Part shown: positions 10,411-19,762 of the stretch, one piece after another | Numbering within the stretch: the first letter of the stretch is position 1 | Layout of the letters: every line of letters begins with the position of its first letter | Assembly (NCBI GenBank): GCA_024180945.1 | Contig: JAKSGN010000037.1 | Span: 2,113,501-2,177,500 of the forward strand | Direction: 5' to 3' | DNA length: 64,000 nt | Origin: Macrophomina tecta | Lineage: Eukaryota; Ascomycota; Dothideomycetes; Botryosphaeriales; Botryosphaeriaceae | The notes under the pieces: model-generated | The model's database searches: none | What the model was told of the DNA's origin: nothing | Seen by the model: the letters and a program-made list of their open reading frames with translations, nothing else | Made by a program: the position numbers and the translations under genes

Positions 10411-13400
10411 AGTGGGAGTCCAAGAGATTGAAATGTTGCCTTCTTGTACTTCCTGGCGTAGCCAGTGGCTGTGGATTTGAACATGACGAAGTTTTGTGAT
10501 GAGCTTATAAGTTTCCTCGTCAAGTAGGCGAATTGTCTGAGTGTTGTCACACTGAATCTTTGTCTGATGTCCAGTAGAGAAATCGATTGCTTTGAAGAGG
10601 TTTTCCCACCAAATAGTTTCCTTGGCGGTGGCTGAGAGTGCGAGTAATTCGGCTTCAGTGCTGCTCGTAGTGACAGTGCGTTGCTTAGCTGCTTTCCAGT
10701 CGATAGGTCCTCCAAAGAGTCGAAAGAGAAAACCTTGAATGCTCTTTCTGGTGTCAATATCTGAAGCAAATGAGGCATCGCTGGAGGCAATAAAGAGATC
10801 TTTGGTAGACTGAGTAAAGCCTGAGAAAGTAAGAGCGTAGTTTCGAGTACTTGCCAGATACTCGAGAACTCGTTGAGCCAGATGAAGGTGCTGAGCTGAT
10901 GGGTTCTGCAAGTGTTCAGAGAGTCGTGATGCTGCGTGAGCGATATCAGGTCTAGTGTGGACTGCAGCGTAGTTGATTGATCCGACTTTCTGTTGGTAGA
11001 CGTAGATATCTTGCTCTGTAGCTTGTTCAGGATTCTGAGTGATAGGTTCGTCAGGTGGGAGAGGAACTGAGCGCTTCGAGTCTTCTTTGACATTGAATTT
11101 GGCAGTAAGTTTCGAGATGTATGAGTCTTGGCAAAGCCAGAGTTTGCGTTCGTTCCGGTTGCGGATAATCCTAATGGCTAGAAACCACTGAATTTCCCCG
11201 AGATATCTCATCTCGTAGATTTCGAAGAGCTTGCGCTGAAAGTCGTCGACATAGGCGGTGTGATCCTTATGATAGATGATGACGATATCGTCTACAAAGA
11301 AGAATAGGATCATATGTTCGTTCGTGAAGAGGCAGGGAGCTTCTGGCACTTCAGTAAGGCCGAGATTTTGAAGTGTCGTTGACAAGTGCTTTTGCCAGAG
11401 AGCTGGCGACTGCTTAAGTCCATAGAGTGCTCGTAAGAGTAAGAGAACGAGTCCGTCCTTAATTTTCATGCCGGGTGGTGGTTTACAGTAGGTTTCTTCA
11501 TCGATTGGCACGTGTGGATACGCATTGATGACATCGTATTGCCTTGATTCAAGATCGAAAGCGGCCATGATTGCCATAAGTCCTCTGAAGATACGTGCAG
11601 CGAGTGTGGCAGCGTAGGTATCCTGAGCAGTCGATTGAAGGTCTCCTCGTACGCAGAGTCGCGCTTTGAACTTGATAAGATAGCCTTCTTCGTCGAACTT
11701 GTATTTGAATACCCAGGTGAGTGGAAGAATCTGTTTCTTCGCTGCGTGTGCCTGAGTAGCTAGAGCTTGTTTCCAGGTTCGGTTTTGCTCAAGTTTCTTG
11801 ATTTCTTCGAGAAGTGCGTCCATAAATCTGTCTCCGAATGGGTGATTGAGGAGTTCCTCAAAATTCTTTGGTTCTGGTGGCAGATTATCTCGATGGAGTG
11901 TAGTTGTCGGCCTTGGAGTGTGAATTGCAGCTGAAAAGGCGTTGTAGAAGGTTGACTTTGGATATACTTGAGTTTGAGCAAGAGTTGCAGCGTATGCTTC
12001 CTTCCGTGGTTTTCGAGGCTTCTTAAAAGGATCATTGCTGTAATTTGGATTCTGGTTTCTTGAACTTCTTGAGCTTTTCTCAGGAATGATCGTTTCTTCA
12101 GTGATATCGGCTGCAATATCTGCTCCTCTTGGTGCTCTGTTGCCTGGAGCAGCTCCTGGTTGTGGTGGAGTATCATACTGAGCTGGTAGCAGAGGTCCAA
12201 GTCGTTGCTCAGTTTGTTCTTGTGCTTGTTCTTGTTGCTCCATAGCTTCTTGTGGCACGAGAGCTTGTATTTGGGGTTCCACTGATTCTGAAGGTGTTGG
12301 TAATTGACGGGTAGACGAGTCTTTCTCAGCTTGAGATTGAATGGTTGCTTGAGCGTCGTTTGTTCCTTCGTAGTGGGATGAGGATTCGGATTCTTCCTGA
12401 GGCATGAGACCGTAGATTGATGGTAGATTAGGAGTATTGAGGGGCTCAATTACTTCTTTTTCAAGAATTTTGCCGATATCAGTTTCGGTAGGGTCGTAGA
12501 AGCTCGTTTCGTCAAAGGTGACGTCTCTGGTCCTTATTACCTTATCCTGGCTTGGAATCCAGATGCGGAAGATGTTGGTTGAGTCGTATCCAACGAGATA
12601 TCCAATAAAAGCTCGTTCAGCAAGCTTGTGCGTGCGTGGGAGGTCCTTGCGTAGAGAGTAGGCTTTGCATCCATAGGCCTTAAGGTGAGAGAGATTTGGT
12701 TTATTGCCAGTGACTCTCTCGAAAGGAGTGATCCAGCTGAGTTTCTTGAGTGGAGTCCTGTTGTGGATATAGGCGGCGGCTCTGATGGTTTCAGGCCAAA
12801 GTCGTTCTGGGAGGTTGGCTCCAATTCGCATGGCTCGTGCTTTGGTGAGAAGTACACCCCCTGAGCGTTCAGAGTGTCCGTTTTGCTCGGGTGTTGCTGG
12901 AGCTGAAGTTTCAAGTGTGATTCCATGGTCCATAAGATAAGAGAGAAAGGTATTTCCGAGTGTTGTTTCTCCATCAGTTCTGAAGAAGATAACTTTGCCA
13001 TGGTAGCGTATCTTGATGATTTTGAGTCCGTAGATGGCCAGTTCAGCGGTGTCTGATTTGTGTCGATACGTGAATGGGAGGATGAAATTTGATGAAGAGC
13101 AGGCTAAATGGGCTGTCCATCTATCTCCGTTGTAAGCTGGCGTAAGTTGGAGAAGGTCGAACGTGACGCGCGAGAAGGGTTGTGACGGTTCTTCTTCCTT
13201 GTCTGGTAATCGCGAGATAAGACGGTGAGCCTTTGATAGAGCGCAGGTCTCACAGTGCTGAAGTGGTTGATCAGATGGAGTGATGCTGGTGCCTTTGGTG
13301 GATTCTTCGAGGTGTTGAAGAGTTTCCTGGCTAGCGTGGCCAAGGATTTGGTGCCAGTTGGTGATCTGTGCGGCTTTAGTTGCGAAAGCAGTTGGTTGTA

Positions 13401-13620
13401 ATGCAATAAGTGAAGAGTGAGCTTGGAGAGTTGCTACGTTGCGCTCGAGATAAAAATGACCATTGTGTCGTTCAGTGAAGCAAAAGGTGTTGTTGTTTTT
13501 GCTGAGAGTGCCAGTCCTTGGATTCCAGTCAATTCCTGCTTCGAGAGCTTTGTCGAGTGATATAAGATTGGCCATGAAAGATGGGGACATTGCAACGTCT
13601 TGGAGAGTAATATGGCCCTT
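10411..13620 (-). CDS. Copia integrase-reverse transcriptase-RNase H polyprotein (split by hAT)
   Basis: The open frame runs from about 13,590 (upstream continuity to ~13,605) to 10,396; the last codons are hAT sequence. Domains in order: GAG-pre-integrase (NWHQILGHASQETL), integrase core with TFDLLQL, FFRTDGET and EQNGHSERSGG supplying the D, D, E residues, a Gln/Pro-rich linker, reverse transcriptase with QYDVINAYPH, LYGLKQSPALW and FVDDIVI, then Ty1-type RNase H (SSDASFAS, TSSTEAEL, IQCDNTQTI). The frame breaks after ISISWTPT because of the hAT insertion, and the missing C-terminus (AETIADGLTKPL...) is at 7567-7677. Before that insertion the pol part was intact. Confidence 0.92.
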
Positions 13621-14852
13621 CCAGATGGTGTCTTGACATTCACGGTAACTGTTCCGTAGGCCGTGATTGGTGCAGTGGTTTCTCCGCAGGTGAGGTATTC
13701 ATCTGGTTCAGCAGCTCTGGTTTGTGTGAATCTGTCTTGCATAAAGCTGTTGCAGATGTGATGATCGGTTCCAGAGTCTAGAATCCAGGATGATTGGAGA
13801 GAGGTATTGGCTCTTCTTGTAGAGTGACTAATGACTGAGAATGAGGCGACTTCGATTGAAGGAGATTTGCTTTGACTGTTGGCAGTAGTAGTGGATTGGA
13901 ATCCAGGTTGTCTTTCTCTTTCTCGATTTAGTGCATAGTCAACTTTTGCTTTGATTTTTGGATCCTTGAGTCTTTCGTTGACACGTGTTTGAGCAGCCTT
14001 ATTCGGTTTCCAGTGCTTTGGCCGTATATCCTCGTTCAAGTAGAAGCATTCCTTATACCAGTGATTGAGACCACAGATACAAGGTGGCTTGTCGTTATTT
14101 TCCTGTTCCTTGCCCTTGAAAGTGGCTGGGAAGGCTGAGTGTTTCGAAGACTTAGAGGGTTTCTCGAGATTTTCGATCCGTAGGTGTTGTCGATAGTCCT
14201 CAACAGCTTTGTGAAGAGATGGCTTGTCAGTCTGGCCTCGTAAGATATGCAGTTCCATCTGAGAGTAGGTGGAGTCGATGCCTCGAAGTGAGAGGAGGAA
14301 ATCTCTAACTGGTCGGTCGTCTTTAACTTGAGGAATGTCTCGTTGTTTTGCCTTGGTGTAGACTTCTTCCCAGGATTGAAGCCATCTCTCGATGTTCTGG
14401 TTGACTGGTCCTCGCTTGAGCTGGTTGTATTGCTGCTCAAGCTCTAGGTCGGTGGCTTCATTGGTTGGTGCAAGCTTGGCTTTGAGCGTCGTCAAGTAGG
14501 TCCAGGGATGATTGTCAGAATCGGTGTTGCTGATGTAGGGCAGTAGGTTTGTAGCAATTGAGTCCTGAATGTAGGTTGCAAGATCAGCAAGTGCCTTTTG
14601 TTGTTTCTCGTAGAGTGCATAGTCAGCGCGGTAGTTGCTCATCTCATAGTCGTAGGTGAGCTTCTTGTCAGCAGTAACAGTGCCCTCGATGGTTGGTTTC
14701 GTGGGCTTTGGAGTGCCCTCGGGTTTGGTTGTTAGTGAAGGATCAACGAGGCCCCAGATGTCAGTGTTCTGAGCTCTTCCTTTCACTAAGAATAGCCAGT
14801 GATTCCAGTCCGAAGACTTGGTGAGAATGTGGGACTTAGTAGAGTCTCCCAT
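13434..14852 (-). CDS. Copia gag-protease part of polyprotein
   Basis: This 472-codon frame starts at ATG 14852. Its N-terminal part resembles the gag region of Ty1/copia elements (residues such as NHWLFLVKGRAQ and a Gln-rich DLELEQQYNQLKRG segment). A zinc-knuckle variant CICGLNHWYKEC lies near residue 255-270, and the aspartic protease motif ILDSGTDHHIC near residue 360. The frame runs on to 13434 but ceases to look like copia near 13,605. From there the protein sequence continues in the frame of the next ORF, so a one-base indel is likely. Codon usage and composition show no RIP. Confidence 0.88.
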   Translation of the reverse strand: MGDSTKSHILTKSSDWNHWLFLVKGRAQNTDIWGLVDPSLTTKPEGTPKPTKPTIEGTVTADKKLTYDYEMSNYRADYALYEKQQKALADLATYIQDSIATNLLPYISNTDSDNHPWTYLTTLKAKLAPTNEATDLELEQQYNQLKRGPVNQNIERWLQSWEEVYTKAKQRDIPQVKDDRPVRDFLLSLRGIDSTYSQMELHILRGQTDKPSLHKAVEDYRQHLRIENLEKPSKSSKHSAFPATFKGKEQENNDKPPCICGLNHWYKECFYLNEDIRPKHWKPNKAAQTRVNERLKDPKIKAKVDYALNRERERQPGFQSTTTANSQSKSPSIEVASFSVISHSTRRANTSLQSSWILDSGTDHHICNSFMQDRFTQTRAAEPDEYLTCGETTAPITAYGTVTVNVKTPSGRAILLSKTLQCPHLSWPILYHSTKLSKQELTGIQGLALSAKTTTPFASLNDTMVIFISSAT

Positions 14853-15067
14853 GTTGTCAGTGAGTAGTAATTGTCGAAGTCGTTGGTCCAGTTGGATCCG
14901 AGTAGTGGTGGTAGCCAGCGTGGCTCCGGTTTGAGAGTATTTGGTTCAGTCGCCGTAGCCTGTAACCGGACAGAAGCCGCAGTTCTGACAGCAGTTGCGT
15001 GTCAGTAAAGAGTACTCGTTTGAGTAGACGAGTTGATCAGCAAAGAGCTTAGAAGTGGGGTAGTCTT

Positions 15068-15088
15068 GGCGCTCCCCGGGCTCATAAC
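15068..15088 (-). promoter_or_regulatory. Primer-binding site resembling initiator tRNA anticodon arm
   Basis: Directly internal to the 5' LTR, the minus strand reads GTTATGAGCCCGGGGAGCG. Its complement contains GGGCTCATAAC, which looks like the anticodon stem-loop of initiator tRNA-Met. Priming by an anticodon-cleaved half-tRNA is known for Drosophila copia. Two RIPed copia copies here have the mutated equivalent (GTTATAAGCCTAG). Identity with this organism's tRNA is inferred, not checked. Confidence 0.55.
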
Positions 15089-15316
15089 TGTTGAATTTGG
15101 GTGAGTGAAGAGTAGTGAGGTCAGAAAGAGAGTAGATTCTGCCTGTCTCCTGAGAGGGAGGTAGGTATGCTTTGCTTATATACATAAATGAGTGCTTGAA
15201 TAACCGAGGAGAATAGAAGCCGATATTGCTATCCGAAGCTTGTGAAGATGAGGAGTAGTGAGGAGGTGGCAAAGAGTAGATGCTGATCTGTAGCAATAAG
15301 GCAAAATAGTCTGACA
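15089..15316 (-). repeat. Copia 5' LTR (228 bp)
   Basis: Same 228-bp sequence as 7253-7480. The internal side (15088 downward) carries the primer-binding site. The outer side joins part of a gypsy-type LTR at 15317. Confidence 0.9.
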
Positions 15317-15529
15317 ATAAACCATACTCCTTAGATAGCTTTGACCTTCGTAGTCGACTTCAATAACAATTCAGCACATTGTTAGTAACACGGCCTTCGC
15401 ACGCAATGCTCAGTCTCATCACGTGTTCGACTTGCTCTCACCCTCTTGTACTCACTCAAGGAAACCCCTCGCCAGGTTTTCTCCCTCTTTGGTGTTTGGA
15501 TCCTTAGAGGCAGAGGCCCGCTCGTTACA
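15317..15529 (+). repeat. Gypsy-type LTR fragment, little mutated
   Basis: This segment contains ACACGGCCTTCGCACGC and ends GGCCCGCTCGTTACA at 15529. Related copies with the same end occur near 42065, 52469, 54935 and 58229, the last two RIP-mutated. Its left part is cut by the copia LTR. It has retained CA/TG words. Confidence 0.65.
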
Positions 15530-15689
15530 CGAAACAGAAGGGTTCTGACGCCAAAGTGAACCCAATGATGCCGTTAGCCCATAATTGCGATCCCCCGGTC
15601 CTTACGAGCAACTCAAGGGCGAGCCCCTTGACAGAAGAGGCCATCGCCTCACTCTCTCTGCCACAAAAGCTAAGCGACCGCCTCCGGCG

Positions 15690-16800
15690 GAGCGACGGCA
15701 GAGTACAAGCATGTACTCGGCAAAGGACAGCGGGTGGGTTAGCAAATCACGGTTTCTTCGGACTGAGCGAGCGGTGAAGGATCCATACCAAGCGGAGAGC
15801 AACGGTTGCGATTGGAGAGCGCTGGCTTTCCGTGAATGGAGCTGAATTATGGCGAGACATTGTCAGCCTCGACGGACCAGCAGGGTGGCGCAGAGTGGAG
15901 GAGAGAGAATAACTCAGGCCTGTCCTTGCGCCGGCATGACCGACTGTAGCAAGGTCATGTGGACCTAGCTTGGATAGCATACGCTTGGGTAGGGTTGGAC
16001 ATGTCCGGCGTATGGAAGCTAATGGAGTGTGGCAAATTCATGCAAACGCAATCGACGGAACGGCGGCACTCTCCCAAGCTGAGTGATCAGCGTACGAATC
16101 TATTCTAAGCAGAGAGCAACGGTTGCGATTGGAGGCGCTGGCCTTCACAAGAGGGCGGAACCAAGCTACGGTGAGACAGTGCTGGCCTTCACGGGCTAGC
16201 AGAGGGGGTGCAGAATTCATGTGAACGTGGCTTAGCGATGGTGGTCGTGGCATCGACGACAAACGCAACAGCAGGATTAGACAGCATTGCTCTTTAGGAG
16301 TTGATTGAGTGCGGCGACTTCATGCGGGCGTGCCCGACGGAGCTACGATACTGGACTGGGTTGCTTGATGACGGCATTATTCAGACCCAGCAACGCCGTA
16401 GGATTCATACCAAATGGAGGATAACTAGGTGTGATTGGACGGAGCTGACGCTCTACAAGTTAAGAGGATGGAGCTAAATTATGGTTTTAATGGAGCACAA
16501 GCAGATTGGGCGGCCTTCACGGATTAACTGAGCGAACCAAAGTCACGCAGAGACAGTACGGTGAACGGAGCCCGAATCGGACTATACGAGCCTGACATTC
16601 GCTTCATCGAATAATTTATGTCGGACACGAAGTTAACGACGATGCATAAACTTAGCTTGGATAACACTGCTTCCACGGTGCTGTCACGCGAAGGCTTGAA
16701 CCGCTAAGGCGATAAAGATTGGAGGGAACGCCGTTTCTGCACGTAAAGGGATTCGTGGTGTGGCAGATTACGCTAGGCAAGAGCATAGCGCGTGATCTGC
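15690..16800. repeat. Degenerate tandem repeat, ~305-320 bp unit
   Basis: Anchor words recur at regular spacing: GAGAGCAACGGTTGCGATTGG at 15795 and 16112 and a decayed version at ~16417; GCTTGGATAGCATACGC near 15968 with relatives near 16270 and 16654. About three divergent units are visible. No coding frame runs through them, and function is unknown. Confidence 0.5.
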
Positions 16801-17109
16801 CTTTAGGAGTCCAAATGGACCTAGTACTCCGAGAAAATACGTCCATAACTGCTTGAGGGACCGGGGAGTCGGATAACAGAATTTCCCGTGGGCATCAAAG
16901 TCAGGATTGCCCGAGTTGGAATAGGATCAGTTTTTGAGACTGCAATACTAGCAACGTGGTCCGTTTGGGAAATTGCAAGCGCAAATATATGGCATTCAAG
17001 AGCATGGCCAGAATAACCCCTGTAACACGGTCGCAAACCCGTGTTGATTGTGTTACCATTTCAACACTAATTTTATCAATGAGCTCTCAAGCCGCTGCGA
17101 ACTCACGGT

Positions 17110-17700
17110 TGAGGCTGAGGCTAAATGAGACATCATTGCCAAGCCTTCCGAGCGACAGGACTAGTCCCTGCCTGTCCAGAACGCGTCCTATCATCACTCA
17201 CTGTCGTCAGGACACCCTCTCCACCAGCGAGAGCAGAGGATCTAGAGGTTGCATGGACAGCAGAGACGCCTCGTACTGTAGCTCAGGTGGAGAAGCATGC
17301 TCAGCATATACAGAGCCTCCTTGGCCGTCGGTCCTCAAGTCCAATTACTCATGCTACTCAGGCGCTTGGTCAGCTTGTAAAAAGATGCCATGAGTCTATG
17401 CACTATGCAGCTATTGTAGATGTAGAGCTAGCAAAGCTACGTCAAGCTAGCCAGCGTAAAGCGCGTAAATAAGAGCAGCGCAGACAGTGTATAGACTCTG
17501 TTTTTTTTTTTTTTTGGGGGGGGGGGGGGCTCTACAGGTTGAGGAAGGTCAAAGGTTTGCTGCAGAGGCTGAGAAGGTAGCTCAGCAGGCAGAGCAAGTA
17601 GGGCAACCAGGCACACAACGAGCACTGCCAACATGCAGTAACTGCCATGAAAAAAGGACACAAAAGGACTCAGTGTCCTCTGCGATAGCTAGCAGCTTTT
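17110..17700 (+). pseudogene. Pogo/Fot1-type (Tc1-mariner) transposase C-terminal remnant
   Basis: The plus frame 17125-17472 has the order seen at the C-terminus of fungal Fot1/pogo transposases: AFRATGLVPACPERVLSSL, RTPSPP, then ETPRTVAQVEKHAQHIQSLL and SSSPITHATQALGQLVK. After a stop and a T15G14 run, another frame gives a coiled region (RFAAEAEKVAQQ) and a decayed CxxC knuckle (LPTCSNCHEK), as in that family. No catalytic DDE core is found upstream, so this is a fragment. Family assignment is by residue pattern only. Confidence 0.65.
17501..17529. repeat. T15G14 homopolymer run
   Basis: Fifteen T followed directly by fourteen G interrupt the transposase remnant. Such a run is prone to assembly or replication-slippage error. 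Confidence 0.8.
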
Positions 17701-17802
17701 GTATGTATCTACTACTCAATTTATCATGGCGTTGTGGAGCTATTTGCAAAAAAGCCGTCGCGATTTTGGTGGGGTGACCGGATGACTGGTGTGACCGGAT
17801 GA

Positions 17803-18292
17803 TGATGATGATGAATTCATAGACCATCCCAGCCGCCGATGGCAGCTATGCGGCGCTCAGCCGGCTCCACTGCGCCCGCTAGGCCCGTTTGAGCCTAATT
17901 GAGACGGCGGAGTCCGGCCTGCTCTCTATCTACTCTGCGTACCTCTACGTACATGTCTCTTGGCGCTACGGTTTTCCCGCAGCGCCAGCAATCTCCGCAC
18001 ACTATTCCGTCTTCCTCCAGTGTCAAGCTTCATGCTGTGAGTATAATATCGCTCCAAATTGCCCGAGGAGCTTGGTTGCCATCATGAACTTTGCTGCTGC
18101 TATGGCGGTGCTGCGCTGGTTCAGCAGCTTCCTCAGATCCGTTGTCCAGCGTCTCCTACCCTTCTCATCCGGCGTACGGAAGGTGAGCCTCAGTTCGTTG
18201 AATCTGCTACACGTGTACATCACGTGGCTGACTGTCTGCAGTCCTTGCCCGCATTCGCATTCACCGGATGTTACGCCTGGCACTTTCCTCTG
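17803..18292 (-). mobile_element. 5'-truncated LINE copy with 16-bp target-site duplication
   Basis: The direct repeat TGGTGTGACCGGATGA flanks the insert (17787-17802 and 18293-18308). On the minus strand the insert ends with a CAT-repeat tail preceded by TATGAATT, like the tail of the larger LINE at 20,993. Its coding remnant is the end of an ORF2. These are the hallmarks of a dead-on-arrival, target-primed insertion. It sits in the end of the pogo-type remnant. Confidence 0.82.
18023..18283 (-). pseudogene. LINE ORF2 C-terminal fragment
   Basis: This 86-codon minus frame contains CECGQGLQTVSHVMYTC, the CCHC motif that follows RNase H in Tad/I-type LINEs, then a short C-terminal tail ending ILYSQHEA. 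Nothing upstream of about 18292 remains. Confidence 0.7.
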
Positions 18293-18308
18293 TGGTGTGA
18301 CCGGATGA

Positions 18309-18647
18309 GTGGTGGAACACGTTAAATGAGATTTATTATAACTTCGTGACTCGAATTACGGAATTATCCACCGATGACGCATCCGCTGATGCCTCCACAT
18401 TCCGCGTGCATAAGGCAGGATAGCCCATTCCCCGCAACCCAACCTGATGCTAGTTTACCGACGTTTTTGACGCTTGCGCAGTACGAACTAATTCTAGCTA
18501 CCCAACCAAGGCAAGCAATCGGCTTCCATCCCGGAGTTAGGGGCAGTTCAGCTGTTGCCGATCCGAACGCCAGATCCGTCGAGCTGATGTTCCTCAAATC
18601 TCTCATCGGTAGCATCAATTATTCAGGGTCAAGCTACTATACACATC
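18309..18647. other. Intergenic sequence
   Basis: Overlapping frames on both strands (for example 18364-18618 minus) show no motif. No supported gene is seen. Confidence 0.35.
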
Positions 18648-18649
18648 TA

Positions 18650-18878
18650 CCACAGGGGTTTTAAAAGTATTTTGTTTTCGCGCTAGCTAGGGGGTAATTA
18701 GGCCGTTCACTCTGAGATGCCTACACACAGCTAATTTACTGGTACAACAACATAGATCTTAGGAATACAGGTGTAATTCTTATTGTTCTAGGCCCTAAAG
18801 CTATTTTAGCGGTTGGAGCAGGGGCTTAGTAGCCCCGCACGTTAGCGCGAAAACAAAATACTTTTGAAACCCCTGTGG
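18650..18878. mobile_element. Mariner-type MITE (229 bp)
   Basis: Inverted ends of 35 bp with one mismatch (CCACAGGGGTTTTAAAAG... at 18650-18684 and its complement at 18844-18878) enclose a non-coding centre. TA dinucleotides flank both ends (18648-18649, 18879-18880), the target duplication of Tc1/mariner elements. No transposase is encoded. Confidence 0.82.
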
Positions 18879-18880
18879 TA

Positions 18881-19762
18881 CTATCTAGGCTGTGGCTTAC
18901 GCTAGCAACCCGCTTATCAGAGGACCCTGTAAGTTGTTCTGGACAGAGTTTATAATCTTTCTCCTCCGCATCCAGCGGGCTGTATTGGCACTGCTATGTC
19001 TTAGTCATGGGTGTTGAAACCGTTGCAGAATAGACGCTGATACTTGAGGAGCGCGAATGCGAAATGTCTCCCTTTGCGCGATTCAAGTCTCTACATCAGT
19101 TCCAATGATTGGTAACGTTATTGGATTGACCATGTGGCCTGTTGTTCGTGTCGACGGAAGTTTCCGTACCGCTAAAATTGCGGTGGTGGTGGTTGGGTGT
19201 TATAAGGGGGGTGCGGGTACTAGCGCGCGCCACTGCGCTGAAGAATCTAGTATGAGGATATATGAGAATTAGCAGTTGCCCATACAAAATTTATCAGTGC
19301 AGTGGAGTGCGCTACCTATCCGCTGATAACCCCCCCAAGGGTTCCAAGTCATGCACCCCAGATCTCGCTATGCATTCTGAATCTCGTGAAAGCCCAAAAT
19401 CGGATGTCAATGTCAAGGCCAATGAAACCCCTCCAGGCAATCGCACGACCCCTGCACAGAGATTTCCCACGGCAGGAAGCTGATTTCGCAGAGACACTCC
19501 TGCAGCCATGGGCTGAGTAACGACTCATGGCCGATCCAATTATCGGTCAGTGTATCGATTTGAATTCTCAACATGTGAACTCTTCAGAAGCCACCTTCTC
19601 CCCCAAATAGAGCCAATCTTGTTGCCGTACATGTGCTAACTAGCTGATAAGAGGCTCGCAAGCCCCGCAAGCCTTACCAACTGAAGCTATCCATGTTTAC
19701 TGTCTTCATTCCTTTCCCTCGTCCCCATATTATACACAAAAGTTGCTCGCTTATTCACACAC
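18881..19762. other. Upstream region of the rhodopsin-like gene
   Basis: Normal composition with several short frames on both strands, none with domain or splice support. The last ~100 nt before 19763 are pyrimidine-rich, as is common in fungal 5' leaders. Confidence 0.35.

Larger units (their letters stand above)
7253..15316 (-). mobile_element. Ty1/copia retrotransposon with nested hAT insertion
   Basis: The element runs on the minus strand: 5' LTR 15316-15089, gag-pol 14852 to 7567, and 3' LTR 7480-7253. Both LTRs are 228 bp and look identical by eye, indicating recent insertion, and RIP signs are absent. A hAT transposon (7686-10410) splits the end of the RNase H region. The primer-binding site lies at 15068-15088 and a purine tract (GAAGGGGGTG) abuts the 3' LTR. 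Flanks do not show a matching 5-bp target duplication (ACTAA versus ATAAA). Confidence 0.92.

Noticed and set aside
13434..13620. Programmed frameshift between copia gag and pol
   Set aside because: The shift lies inside the protease region, after the DSG motif, with no obvious slippery heptamer; copia elements normally use one frame. A simple indel is likelier.
15060..15095. tRNA gene (initiator Met-like sequence)
   Set aside because: Only an anticodon-arm-like segment is present, directly next to the LTR; there are no acceptor or T arms, so it is a primer-binding site.
17770..17802. Terminal inverted repeat made of GTGACCGGATGA words
   Set aside because: The words are direct repeats; one pair is explained as the LINE target duplication. 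No inverted partner was found.
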